Source of the DNA: Epiperipatus broadwayi
Lineage: Eukaryota > Onychophora > Udeonychophora > Euonychophora > Peripatidae
DNA: 64,000 nucleotides
Assembly (NCBI GenBank): GCA_028023455.1
Contig: JAQFVV010006197.1
Location: 19,463,254-19,527,253 of the forward strand
Direction of reading: 5' to 3'
A program made the position numbers and the translations under genes. Each line of letters opens with the position of its first letter. Position 1 is the stretch's first letter. The notes beneath the pieces were generated by a model. It was not told the DNA's origin. It did no database searches and saw only the letters and a list, made by a program, of their open reading frames with translations. This document shows, piece by piece, positions 51,528 to 63,898 of this stretch.

Positions 51528-51790
51528 TTGCTTATGGTTCACCTCAGTGAAGAGCTAGAACATTTAGACACTAAATCCAAAATATCAACTCAAATGGTAG
51601 ATCTGAATTTGATTCAGTCCCATATAATAATTTGAGTTAGATAGCTGAAGTTAAAGACTTTTTTAGGTCTGAAAATTTCAGAGTTTCTTCTCAGTAGTTA
51701 TGTATTAAATAAGTGCTGGGTTTTGAGTTGATATTTTGGATCTAGTATCTGAATGTTCTAGCTTCTCACTGAGGTGAGCCATAAGCTCAA
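51528..51790. mobile_element. fold-back element, inverted arms of about 65 bp
   Basis: The left arm 51,530-51,594 (CTTATGGTTCACCTCAGTGA, then GCTAGAACATT and CCAAAATATCAACTCAAA) is matched in reverse complement by 51,721-51,786 with roughly 85-90% identity. The roughly 125-bp interior carries GAATTTGATTCAGTCCCATA. It has the form of a MITE or a small inverted duplication; flanks show no clear target duplication. Confidence 0.75.
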
Positions 51791-52557
51791 AACCAATTCG
51801 TCTGGGGATAAGAATATTCCAGATAGAGATTTTAAATATTTTCTCTTACCGTACTTATTAATAAGAGCTTGTTTGATCTATTAATATGCTCTCTATATTG
51901 CCTCTGCATTATTAAAAACAACTGAAGTAAACATCACATCATACAAATTATGGGGTTTTAAATCTGAACTTCAAAATCAGATTTTGTACAAGTATTTTTT
52001 TTAAATTTATGTTAAAATTATATATATATTAAATATATATTCATATCCAACAATAACATATGTTTCTTACTATAATTGTCAAAAAAATCTTACCTTAATT
52101 CCTAAATAAGTGTCAATCAAGTTAAAACTTTTTTTCAAAATATATGCTCTTTAAAATCCAAATGGTCACAAATGATAGACTAAAAAGAAAAGAACAAATA
52201 ACATATATAAACAATACATACAAGATTTTAAAATTATGCACATTGAAAAAAACAAGTGTTTACAAGTTTTTGAAAAAAAATAGATAAAAATACATTTCAA
52301 AAAATCAATTTATTCTACTCTTGTGTCATCTATTGGTAAGATTAAGAATTAATTGATACTAGATACTATAATAAACTTGGAAGCTACATGCAGTTTCAAA
52401 AAATTTATAATAATGTATCTTATTTTTAATTAATTTATTCATTCAGTATACTGAATGTTCACTATAGTAAATAGAGGGCTTTGAATTTATGATTTTACAC
52501 TAAATTCATACTCCATTCTCACAGCTACACATGATCACACACATGTGAAAAAAATAA

Positions 52558-52905
52558 ATGATCCCCCATTATAGTATTTCATGCAGAACTAGCATTCATC
52601 AGTTGGGTCATATCATATCCCATACATACACCTATACAATTAGTATTCAGCTTATATTAAGATAGAAATTCCATAAACTTTAATGGACAGGCTTCAATCC
52701 TCTCATCCTTCCAATAATTCAACCATCCATTTCATTGAAAAACGAATGGAAAACTCAAAGTCCTTGTATTTGATATTGTAGTAGACATTACATCAATCTA
52801 ATCTCATATTATCAAATCATTAATATCCATTTATATTAATAGGAGAGTAGTGAACTGAACTTATACTATGCCATAACCTATTTCCAAGGCAATATGTGCT
52901 CAAAC
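52558..52905 (+). repeat. dispersed repeat, about 350 bp, copy 2
   Basis: Direct-orientation partner of 37,200-37,560. The hairpin element that follows the first copy is absent here, so the hairpin is a separate unit. Confidence 0.75.
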
Positions 52906-53202
52906 TTTATTAGCTGCAAGAATAGTTAGTTACACCAAGTAAATTAATGTAGTGAAAATAATATAAAATTATTATTAGCTAAATTGTGTTTCAATTTTAT
53001 TTTCTAATTAGTTCAAAAGTTTTTGTGAATCACATAAAAATTCTAAGAAAATGGGTCCTAAAAAAATAAGTTAGCATAACTGAATAGTATTATATTTTTA
53101 TTTTCCCAACAATTTCTGAATTTTGCCTTTATAATTGATAATTATTAAATCTATAACTAAAAAAAGTACTTTGGGATTAGCATTGCAGAGATGTAATCAT
53201 CT

Positions 53203-53603
53203 GGCCATAATTATTCTAATTTTGGAATATATTTTCACTGTTTGGAATATCACTTTAAGTTTAACAAACATTATATTTAAAAAATGAGTTTCTGAATTCA
53301 AGTTAATTTTAAAAAATTATTATGAATACAATATAAATATAAAAAATTAAATAAACTGAACATTGAAAATTGCTCTTCTTACTAATTTTTTTTATCCAAA
53401 AAATCTTTTATTTATACCATATTCATAATAATTTTTAAACTTAACTTGAATTCAAATTTTTTAAATATAAAGTTTGTACTCATAATATTTTTTTAAAACT
53501 TTGTTGAATTCAAAACTCATTTTTTAAATATAAAGTTTGCTAATCTTTAAAAAATACCACACAAAGTGTTAGAATAATTTGCAAAATTAGAATAATTATG
53601 GCC
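53203..53603. mobile_element. fold-back element of about 400 bp
   Basis: GGCCATAATTATTCTAATTT at the left end (53,203) recurs as its inverted copy at the right end (53,603). The arms stay alignable inward through ACAAACATTATATTTAAAAA and ATGAGTTT. The inner part of the right arm is present twice in tandem (53,418-53,475 and 53,478-53,540), each matching the single left-arm segment containing GAATTCAAGTTAA. No protein is encoded. Confidence 0.72.
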
Positions 53604-53753
53604 ACTAATATCCTTTATTTGTGCATCAAATCTTATGCTCAGCATTTTACATTAATGATTATCATCAATTAATCATTTTTAATTTTAAAAACTATTAACT
53701 AGTTTCATATTTTTGCTTCAATTTTTTTTTAGTCCATGCTATACAAGTCCATG

Positions 53754-54269
53754 CTATACACCAGTGGTCTTCAACCTTTTCACACCTGCGGACTGGTAAA
53801 AATAAGGATAAGGTTTCACGGACCGGCAAAAATAAGGATAAGCCTTCATGGACCAGCAGAAGTCTATAGATAAATTTTCTTAAAGATGTAAACAGCTTAG
53901 CCTTAGATGAAGTTATATATATATATGGAGTTTGTATAATAAAAAACTTTTTTTTTTTTTAATTTTGAATTTTTTTAGAAAAGTAATAAAAAATTTAATT
54001 CTATCCCCCCCCCCTCATAAACATCTGTGATAACTAGAAAAACAAATTAATTTATGTATGACTGATTAGATTTTGTTCTGTTTCTGTCTTTTTAATCAGG
54101 TAAAAGTGCGATGAAAAAAATAAATAAAAATTGTTTATATTAATTAAAAGTTTAAAGTCTTATCATTTTGTTATTTAAACTTTCTTGCCAGTCTATTGCG
54201 GACCAGCAAAAAACTTCTACGGCCCGGCACCGGGCCACGGACCGGTGATTGAAGACCACAGCTATACAC
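53754..54269. mobile_element. hAT-type MITE, 500 bp, with 8-bp target duplication
   Basis: The element proper is 53,762-54,261. It begins CAGTGGTCTTCAACC and its reverse complement begins CTGTGGTCTTCAATCACCGG, the usual termini of a widespread hAT family. It is flanked on both sides by the 8-base duplication CTATACAC (53,754-53,761 and 54,262-54,269), the size hAT transposases make. GC-rich blocks with GGACCGGC-type words lie at each end and an AT-rich interior with no reading frame between them. It is non-autonomous and would have needed a hAT transposase from elsewhere. Confidence 0.92.
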
Positions 54270-54279
54270 GAAGTGTTTT

Positions 54280-57200
54280 TTTGTTGTTGCTGTTTACAAC
54301 AATACTATTAAACACCAGACTACACTTTCTTAAAAAAAATACTACCAAAAACCAATTTAAAAATTGATACAAAAGATCCTCATTGATGTTAAAAAAAGAT
54401 AGTAAAACTATTTAATTTATTGAAGATGTAATCTCTATTTATATAAAAAAGATTTTATTAAAACTTATGCATATTTAAACAGGTGAATAAAACTTTAATT
54501 TTCAGTTTTTTAATAAATTTGAAAATATGAAAATATTAAATAAAAATAATTTTAAATATAAACTTTAAAAATATTAAATATATAAAAATTTATTTATTTT
54601 AAAGAATCAAATATAAACTTATTAATAAGCATTTAAAACAATCAAAGGAGGGGGGGGAACGCCAAGGAATAACTTGAAATTTTAAAAATATGATCACAAC
54701 TGGCAATAAAGAAAATCAGCTTTAAACATAACCCCCCCCCAAAAAAAAAATGCTTTACTTTTTAGTCACTTCATTGTTAATGAATTGTATCTTGAAACTT
54801 TAAAAATATAATCGTTGTGCTAAATCAATAATTAAATGCCAATATTAAAAACACCTGGGTGGCATTATCTTTTCCCTCTATTTGAATAAAAAAAAATTTT
54901 TTTTTTTAAAGTTTTTTTTATTTTTAAAATCATTAATATTTTTTAAGTCTATTCTTGTTTTGGACTGTTGTGATCAACATGTATTTGCTTTGTTTACAAT
55001 GGTTCCAAATCAGATTAAATTTACTTGGTATTAATTATTTAATCCAGTTTGTTCCCCATTCAACAGATTATTTTGACAGATATAAGTGTAATTAGAAAAT
55101 AATAACTTTTCTTCTAGTCATTGATTGCACAATGCAATGGAAATTTATCATATTTTGTTAGTCAAGACAAAAATATACTTTTTTTGAAAATTGAAAAATA
55201 ATTTCAAATATAATTTTGTTTATTCCAAAGATATTATTTTGATAAATATAAAATATATTTAATTTTTATAGTTATTAATGTTTTTTTAAACTTCAAAACC
55301 CATATACTGGAAACCACCACAACAAAATGTTCAAGTAGAGATAGACACAGGTATGTTTTTTCAATATAATAGTAAAACCTTAAAATATTCAATCTTTCAT
55401 TATTTTTAGTAGTTTTTTTAAAAATACTTTAAATAATAATTATGATAGAAAATAATTGTATTTTATTACATCATGGATTTAAACCAAAGACTTCACATAT
55501 GATAAAATTAAAAATATATTTTAATGATAACCTTCATTACGTTTAAACTTTCATACTAGAATTAAAACAATAATTTCCAAAGCTCAATGCAGTTTGGCAT
55601 AGTAATAAAACAATGAGTTCAAAAGCTAAAAATTCATAAATTAGAGGTAAACTTCTTATTTCTGGTTCTTCAATATCACATATCTGCAAAGTGGAAGTAA
55701 TTATTTATTTATATATATATAATGTTCCAATAATACATATACACATATTTATTAATTTCAGTAATAAGATAACAAAATTGAATTAATTTTCCATATAATT
55801 ATTTCTCTTTTATCAATAAAAAACTTCTAGCAGTTATTTATTTACGATTTTTTTCCCAGTGCTTTAGAAATGCCAACTGAGGCACTTAAGCTGCAAAAAG
55901 GTCATCTATGTTCTTAATTATTTTTTCTTTTTCTTAATAGTTGAAGTTCCATATACAAATATTGTTAAACAGCATTTAACTATAAACAATATTGTTGCTA
56001 GTTCACCATTTTTGTTGTCTTTAACACGATTTGTTCTAGCATTTCATCTTTCAAATTACATTAGAGAGTTTAATAATGATGTAAAGATGACATTTACATC
56101 ATTATTACTTTACTGGATATTTCTTTTCACTTTCTGACGAAAGGGAGGAGGGAGATCATTATTAAATATGTAGTAAAATTTAAAAAAATACATATTCCCT
56201 TATAAAACTTTCATATTCTTTTTTTAGCTTATTTTAAAAAAAAAATTTTTAAAAATCATATTTACTAGCAGGTGCATGGATATTTAAATTTCTCAGAATT
56301 TAGCTGCTTTTCTTGACAATATTTTGCTTCAGGGATTTGTGAAAAACAATGGTCTATTATGCATAGCATAAAAATTTCTACAAAAAAAATTAAAAAGAAT
56401 TTTTCATTACAATACTAAAAGAATAGGTTTTGTAAGATTAAAACATAGAAAAAATATTGATCTAAAACCAAGTAGACATAAAAGAAATCCCCTAAAGACA
56501 GTAAGAAAACAGATCTATAATATGACTCAGTCGTGACAAAGACTTTTTTTTTTTTTTTTTAAAAAAAATAGTTATATTAGTAAAACTAATAAGTAATAAA
56601 TACAAAACTGATATAACATGAGTCATAGATTAGCGAAAATTTATATAATAATCTTAAATTATTTATTTATTTTACAATAGTTCATTTATATAAATAATAT
56701 TTTTATAAAGCGCAGACGGTATTGAAAATTAAATTGAGAGAGTGCAAGATTTATAAAGAAAAGAGTATGTATTTTGTATATATAATAATCTTACTTTAGC
56801 GACAATAAAAATGGCAAATAATTTTTTTAAAGAGCTATGAGTCATACTATTAATAATAAAAAAATCATAAATCATAGTAACGGTAAATAGTATTTAAATT
56901 TATAATTTCAAAAATAAAATAGTTGGATTTATAATTTATTTTTTTAAATATTAAGAGTTGTTTGTTATAATGTTTTCAGCTAACTAATGCTATGAGAAAA
57001 GCAAATTTCATGTAAATTACTTTAAAACATTTACTTAGTATAACTACTTTCTTTTTCTTAACAATTTCAGGTTATCCAATTTCAAATTATCATTTGCAAC
57101 CTAAGTTGATAACATGCTATTGACATTGTCAATAAGGTGAAATCATTGACTAGTAATGCATTTTTTTCTGATTCCATGACAATTAACTTTTTCTAGAGAG

Positions 57201-57300
57201 ATGTATATGTAAAGTGTAGTTTATGGACTCAGCATAAATCTATGGATGCTAATCACCACATTTCATAAGTTTTCTTAATTTAGAAAAGATATTCAGTTTC
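54280..57300. other. AT-rich stretch without recognised genes
   Basis: No supported coding region. It contains homopolymer runs (C near 54,731, T then A near 56,545) and the hairpin listed at 56,071. Confidence 0.45.
56071..56107. repeat. perfect 15-bp inverted repeat
   Basis: TAATAATGATGTAAA and its exact complement are separated by seven bases. There is no T run or gene beside it, so a role as a terminator is not implied. Confidence 0.6.
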
Positions 57301-57305
57301 ATAAG

Positions 57306-57447
57306 AAAGACTAAATCTTTTAGTCAAGCGTTGTTAGCTGAGAGGTCAGCGCAGCCGCATGGCAAGCAAGCAGTTGGTTGCAGACAGTTGGTGCAGGTTT
57401 GCTTCCCGGCCGATGAAATGACATATGGAAAAAAAAGACTAAATCTT
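57306..57447 (+). mobile_element. tRNA-derived SINE with 14-bp target duplication
   Basis: The element (about 57,320-57,433) carries TTAGCTGAGAGGTCAG (A box, 57,334-57,349) and GGTTTGCTTCCC (decayed B box, near 57,396-57,407), a CCGGCCGATGAAATG stretch and an A-rich tail. It is flanked by the 14-base duplication AAAGACTAAATCTT (57,306-57,319 and 57,434-57,447). A long target duplication right after the A tail is the signature of LINE-driven integration. The minus-strand open frame across it is accidental. Confidence 0.88.
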
Positions 57448-58087
57448 CTATTAGGTCAAAGATGTTTAAATCAACAACAACAAAAAAACGATTAACTTGA
57501 TTAGGATAATTACATTTGCTACACATATTGGAGAATCAAGAGATTGCCTCTAAGGTTTTTAAAAGAGTTAGAGTTAAATCTAAGAATAATTAAAAAAACA
57601 ATTTGTTAACAAATAAATATTCTTAAAAAAAGATTTTTTAGTGGCATTGTTTAATATCTATATCAATATATCATTACTAAACAGGAATGAAAGCTTTCTT
57701 TCTATGAATTCTCTAAAATTCTAATGTTGGAACATTATAATTATTTACAGCCATTATCAATTCACTGCAGATTGAATGTCTTTCCAATTCAATTTCTCTG
57801 ATCCTAACATCTTTTCTTTACAGCACATTTAAAAATTCAACTGTCCGTTCATTGCAATCCCTTTTAGCAATACATTCATTCCTATTCTATTTCAGTCTTT
57901 TAATTTTTTCAAGAATATCAATGATACCTGTTGTGTTATTTATTACACATGTTTAGTTTTTTTTCATTTCTTGTTATTCCTTAATATACAACTCTCCAAT
58001 ACTTCATTGGGTAGTTTGAACACTCTGTATCACTCTTCAGTTAAGTGTCCAAGTCTCAAATCTCTAAAAAAAACTAGTAAAACACAT

Positions 58088-58230
58088 ACAAAATAGGCAA
58101 AACACACTATACATATTGCCACTCACAATAAGCTAGAGTAATCAATGGATGCCAGAAAGACTTGTGCATAAAATCCCCATCTAGTGCCTACTCATCCAAT
58201 ATCCCCAGACTAGTTCCTAGCTTGTGGCTT
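58088..58230 (+). mobile_element. MITE family copy inserted in the RTE, 9-bp target duplication
   Basis: The family left end (TAGGCAAAACACAC), core (AATCAATGGATGCCAGAAAG, CATCTAGTGCCTACTCATCC, CCCCAGACTAG) and CTTGTGGCTT are present; the right inverted repeat is missing beyond that. The word AAAACACAT flanks it on both sides (58,079-58,087 and 58,231-58,239). The RTE copy without this insertion has one such word, reverse complement ATGTGTTTTA near 32,873. So the duplication was produced by insertion. Confidence 0.82.
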
Positions 58231-58239
58231 AAAACACAT

Positions 58240-60050
58240 CTATTAAACATAAGTATACTTCCTTTTAATTTTAAGTTTAGTTCCAACAAAAGTACTTTAT
58301 CCAAGTTTAATTCTGTAATTTCACCCATTAGGTTTCAAAGTATTAATAATCAGATAAAGATATTTGTAATTGTTAACTTCTTATTCATGATTATAAATCT
58401 TCATTTTCTTTTACTAAAAAGATCCGTTGAACAGTACTTCAGACTTTTTAGCATTTATTTTGCGATCTGCTTTTTTAAATTTCATCTAATAACTCTTCAA
58501 ATTCTAGAAGACTTAAATAACCATTTACTTTTACTTCTTTAACTTCCCATTTCATTTCACAAATACTTCTTGTCAAATTGCTGCAATTTTTCAAATAGAG
58601 AATCATCTTGATGAACACTTTTCTCAATGTTAAACTTCTTAATATCAACATGTAATATAATCATTGCTGTTGTGTTTTCATCAATATTCTTCAAAATATG
58701 ACAATATCTTGGATCTGTATTTTGATGATGCAATGTTCTAATCACTGTGAATGCTTTTTCATAATCTACATATTCAAAACATAATGATAATTTCATTCTG
58801 TAACTTCTCTCAATACCTGGATATAATGATCCATAGTACTATAACCCCATTTAAATCCAGCTTGTTCGTTTGGTTCATTAGAACCCAAAGATTGCTGTGG
58901 ATGAGTTGTAATTATGTTAAGATCTTAAATAAAATTGATGGAAGACTGATATATCTATAATTTCTATACTTTCTCCATCACTTTTCATAAATACTACTAT
59001 AGTCTTTAAATTATTTGTAATATGTTCATCATTTAAACAGTATATAATTTTGCCAACAACTTTTCTATTTCTTCATCTATTTGTTTTAAAATATCAATAC
59101 TATTTCCTGGAGCTTTTTCCTAATTTAAAAAATTTAATTGCAGATCTTATTTCTTCAGTTAAAATGCTGGGCAATTTGGAAGATATAATAATTGTAGAAG
59201 ATACTTTATTTTCTTGACCTTTATTATTATACAATTCTTTACAAGATTCTTCTAATCTATTTCATGGTGACATCTCTTTTTTTTATTATTATTATAAAAG
59301 TAATGTTTCTTCTGCTGCCAAGATGTTATTTTATACTTTTGAGAATTTTATTCTCTTCTATCGCTTTACTTGCCTATCCACAATTCTATTTTCTTATATC
59401 ATTATTAATTCCTATTGTGTAACTATTTTATAAAATTTAAATATTTAATTCTTAAGGAATTATTTTTAAAAAATTTCATATTATTTGTTTTCTTCATATA
59501 TTCTCTTGTCCCAATATAAATTTTTACTGGTAAACAGTTGCTTTTATACACCAGCTATCTTTTTTGCAGTTCTTAATAGAGTATCAATTTACCTTCTATT
59601 GAACCATCTTCAAAGTCTGTTAATATTTTAAAATAATATGCAAGTTGTAATTTAAATTCATTGAGGTGTTTTTGAAGTTAGAAATAGCAACTGCTAATAC
59701 TATTTATCTTAGTAATTTTCATCTCTGTAATTTTGCATTAACACATATCTTACATCTCACTAAATGGATGACCATTTCCTGTGCTTAAACTATGAAGAAC
59801 ATTACAGAATTGAAATACACATTTTTTTGTTAGTCAACACATAATCCGATTCAGCTATAACTTCATTTCAATGCATCCATGCCAATTTTTGTTTAGCATT
59901 TTTCTCAAAAAAAAAAAGGATTTACAAATTTTTCTGTAAACCCCACTGTGTCTTTTCTCATTCCTATTAACATAACCAAATTAATCACAGCATTTTCATT
60001 TTTCTATCATTCATCTATTTTAGCATTAAAGTCTCTCATGACATTTTATA
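58240..60050 (-). pseudogene. RTE reverse transcriptase and endonuclease remnant
   Basis: Pieces of the protein remain readable. The 79-residue frame 58,557-58,796 contains LCFEYVDYEKAFTVIRTLHH and YCHILKNIDENTTAMI, matching the catalytic FVDYEKAFDS block and downstream part of the intact copy. Further upstream on this strand one can read a KAPGN-like block near 59,110 and the DFNA block near 60,030. The FADD region, near 58,505-58,490, is destroyed. It cannot make protein. Confidence 0.82.
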
Positions 60051-60051
60051 T

Positions 60052-60450
60052 AACTACAACCAATGTGTTATATATTGCCTTTTATACAATTTGTTTTATT
60101 TAAGAACATTATCTATAATTACATTTTGAGTTATAAGTGTCAACTTACCTATATAATTTGTTCTATTCAAAACAGATTGTTTCTTTTTATATATTTTTTC
60201 TTTTATTATTCTTTCCTATATAATTTTCCCTTTTCTAACATTTTTATCTCAAAATGTATATGCCCAAATTATTTACTATGTATATTTACATTTGAATTTT
60301 CTATCACTTAAATGTTGTTTTAATCTTGCTTTTAATTTATTTTTTGTTGTACCTATATATGACATATTCCTATTATCTTTTTTACAAACTAAGCATTCAA
60401 TTGTATAAATTCCGTTCATATGTTCAACATTATTTTTTGTTTCATATGAT
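60052..60450 (-). mobile_element. PLE fragment nested in the second RTE copy
   Basis: RTE-derived sequence stops at about 60,451 (GATCAG on the minus strand) and resumes at about 60,052. Between them the minus strand encodes a GIY-YIG domain with NGIYTIECLVCKK and MSYIGTTKNKLKARLKQHL, then stops near 60,276 and continues into a 3' region of about 200 bp. Both GIY and YIG halves and the arginine of KARL are intact. The upstream reverse transcriptase is absent, as in a 5'-truncated insertion. The open frame 60,276-60,464 takes its first codons from the RTE. This PLE differs from the 40-kb family: it has a CLVCKK insert region and lacks the tRNA-like module. Confidence 0.8.
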
Positions 60451-60899
60451 CTGATCAAAATCATTTTATATATCTTATAAAAATCTATTATTTTTTGTCA
60501 CTAATAGGGCATAAACCTAAAGTATCTGCATTTTGTATGTTACATTAATTTAAATGATTAATCACATTACTCTGTCTAATATATTACCAATCTCTACAAT
60601 GTTATTTTTTCACTTTTTATTTATAATTAATCTGACACCAATAGTGCTTTCAATATTTATGCCTTTTTAATAAAGTATATATCCATATTTAAAATCAATT
60701 GTCTCTTCACCTTTTCTTATAACTTCACAAAGTCCAATAATATCCCATTTAATATGACATAGCTCTTCCAATTCTAGTAATCTGATTTCATCAAATGGTA
60801 GTCTGAATCTTCAATCAGGAATTCTTAACCTTCAGCAACCAATTGCTGCCTTAACTGATAATCTTACAGATTTCTGGAGATAAGAGCCATAATGTAATT

Positions 60900-63860
60900 T
60901 TGTCTGTAAATGATTGTAAATATCTATAACTATACAAATAAATGAGTGTGGGTATTATACAAAAATCCTTCACCCACACCTTCATACTATTTTCATTAAA
61001 ACACACCTGATGTTTCAGTTAAGAACTATTAGGCAAGTGATAAGTAAGACCATGATGTTTCTTGATTTTATCTCAGGAATAAAAAAGCCAGTATTCATTG
61101 TGCTGGATGATATATGGTGGTAAGCAGCCCAAAAATATTTTTTACTGTGTGAATAATTACATAGTAATAACAGCTGCAAGAGCAAGAATGCATATAGCAA
61201 ACATTAAGAATTTGCACCGAATGATTCCTTAAAAGCCTCAAAGAGAAATCAAAGGATCACATTTTAATTAGCAGCAAACTTTTTTCCATAGACATAATAA
61301 ATATAATTTTTTTATATATACATTAGCTTTCATTGACACAATTAAGAATTTCAAAAGAATAGAATACCAAAATAAACTCTATAGCAAAACTACCATCTAA
61401 TCTTCCAAAAAAACACGTAACCCTTTACTTATTCAATTAGACTTCCTATCTCCAGAAGATGATTATCACCAACAATATTTATACTAATCTTAAGTCTTGG
61501 TATTTCCTTAGCTACAAGAATTGATCTTCATTTAAGTGGTGATGAGTTCTAATAAACCTCACATGTTTAATGTGTATAACTTTTTTTAAAAAAATGCTAT
61601 TAATACATACTGCTTCAACCCCATTAGTATCATACCTTACCATTTTTATAAATATTTTTACCAATTTGACGAGTGATCAGACAGATATATACACCCAATC
61701 AAATTGTGTAAGATTAGTTTTTTTTCCCCTTTGATGGTGAAGAGATCCTTAAATAGTACTAATCAAACATTAATCTTTTGCCAAGTTGAAATTTTTGTCT
61801 GTAATCCTTTTCTTTTCTAAAGAGGTGAGAAGTTACATTATGTGCAGGAAAAAATGAAAATATATTTTGAAGAAGGCACAATCACATTATGACAGATAAA
61901 GTAGGAAAATGACAGATGATATGAAGGGTTCATGATGACAAGATTCTATACTAACTTCAGTGACTGAAGATAGTAAAGGAAAAAAAAACATCTTTAAAAA
62001 GGTGAAAAGACTGTTTAAAAACAGTATGAGACAATAAGATGCATAATCACCACTTATACATTCCATAATGCAAGTGAGAAATTATAAAAAAATGAAATTT
62101 GCATCTATCTATTCTACAAATTAACATTAGAATTAATATATTGATCAAAAAATTAAAAAAAAAATTACACTTTACCCCAAAGAATAATGACAATATGCTT
62201 AAATAATTGATATAAGTATCTATAATTTCCAAGATGCCATTTAGTCCTCCAGAATTCTATTCTCTTTAAGGGAAAAACTGGAAACTGTTGTGTAACCAAA
62301 TACAGGTGCTCAGAATACCAACAAATAAATCAATAAATGAAATTTTGATAAGAATTGGACAATGATGAAATGTAATTAATAGTGAAAAGTTATTGAAGCA
62401 CTCCAACACAGTATATATAGTTTACTTGTGGTTCAATTCCCATGACACATGCAACAACTTGCTGCTTTCTGGATAGTTGCCTTTGGCCTGTTTCCAAAAC
62501 ACTATGTTTCTACTCCACTGCTCCATCATTTAAGTTTCTTTCAGCTACTATCCATTAAAATTTCCCACCTGCAATTCACTTAGTAAATCCACTGGAATGA
62601 ACTCTACATATGCTACTTATTCTTGCAGTTTGGCCTCTGTCAATCCCGGGTTCATGCTTGATTGTTATCAGTCTTGTTTTCCTCGGAATGTTTTTAAATA
62701 GTAGGTTCCACTTCTATTGTATCAAGAAATATTTAATTCCCACTGAAAATTAATCATTAATTAAACCTTTTTACTTTCTATTTGATTTAATTTTACTCTT
62801 ATCAGTTAGTGATCTAAAAAAAATATATTCCAGTAATATATTTTCTTTACTTTTTCTGGAGTACAAAACCACTTATAATTTATAATTATTGAATTGCAAT
62901 GTATATATTTTTACAAACACGACAGAAACTATACCTTAATATGCCAAAGGAAAAAAACTGGAGGGACAAAATCTACTCACAAAATTTGATTTAGAACTGT
63001 AAGTAAAAAAAAATAAAATAAATTCTTTAACATTATTAACACTTTTATCTTAAATATGTGGTTTCAGATTCTAACAATAACAATGATTTAAAAAATTATC
63101 TAATAATTTGGTTTTGAATGTAAATAAAAGTTGTTTTAATAATGATAATGAAAATAATGTATACTGGCATTTTTTTTTTTTACAAAATTGATAAGGAAAA
63201 TAATGTTTCCATCATTTATTTCTAATATCTCTCTCCATATCACATCAAAGGCAGAAGCTGGTAAAAATATTCCCAATCTTGTATCATAAAACTTTGTTGT
63301 ATTTCATCATGGATTTAATAGACATAATTTATTATTATATAATTGCATTATTTGTTTTCCTTAACCAGTAGAACTAGAATCAATATACTGAATATCTTGG
63401 AAAAAAATATTAATAGAGTCTCTCCAATTTCATTTTGTTATCACAGGTTTAACAAATTCATAATAAGCTTTCAGAGTCTATTCAGCAAGGATTTTTACTG
63501 GTAATTTATTCTAGGTTGGAGCAAAATCAAATGTGTTCTTTATAGCCATTTTTTGTTGATCAATGACCTGTAAAAACACTAAAAAACAAAATTATTGGAT
63601 GATGCCAGAAGAGAAAAGGCCAGGTCATTTTTATGAAAGATTGATGAATGTAAAAGTAATTCTATAACAAATACGATTACTGTTATTGTTAATGAGATTG
63701 CCAATATAAGCCTAATATTGAAAAACTGAGAAAAAGTATCAGAGTTGAACTGCAAGCTTCTCTTTCCAATGCTCAACCAGTACCATCCAAATAAAATCCA
63801 TAGATGTTCATGGACTCAAACTTATTAAACCAAAAATGCCCTAGTAGCATATAGCATATT
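60900..63860. other. AT-rich stretch without recognised genes
   Basis: 62,430-62,690 is less AT-rich and has a B-box-like word GGTTCAATTCCC near 62,432, so a SINE scrap is possible; no A box at the right distance is convincing. The remainder shows nothing I can support. Confidence 0.4.
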
Positions 63861-63870
63861 TTCAGTGTTT

Positions 63871-63898
63871 GATATATATATATATATATATATATATA
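63871..63898. repeat. (AT)n microsatellite
   Basis: About fourteen uninterrupted AT units. Confidence 0.9.

Larger units (their letters stand above)
57745..60892 (-). mobile_element. second RTE copy, full-length but decayed, with nested insertions
   Basis: The minus strand aligns end to end with the intact element at 30.4-33.3 kb. The 5' leader begins at about 60,892 (TATGGCTCTTATCTCC against CATGGCCCTTATTCCC), and the last coding stretch (CTGCAGTGAATTGATAATGG) ends near 57,748. It has lost all long frames through frameshifts and stops. Two insertions break it: a PLE fragment at about 60,052-60,450 and a MITE at 58,088-58,230. The TGA tail is not visible. It is clearly much older than the plus-strand copy. 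Confidence 0.88.

Noticed and set aside
56071-56107. Intrinsic terminator
   Set aside because: The genome is eukaryotic, there is no gene beside the hairpin, and no T run follows directly.
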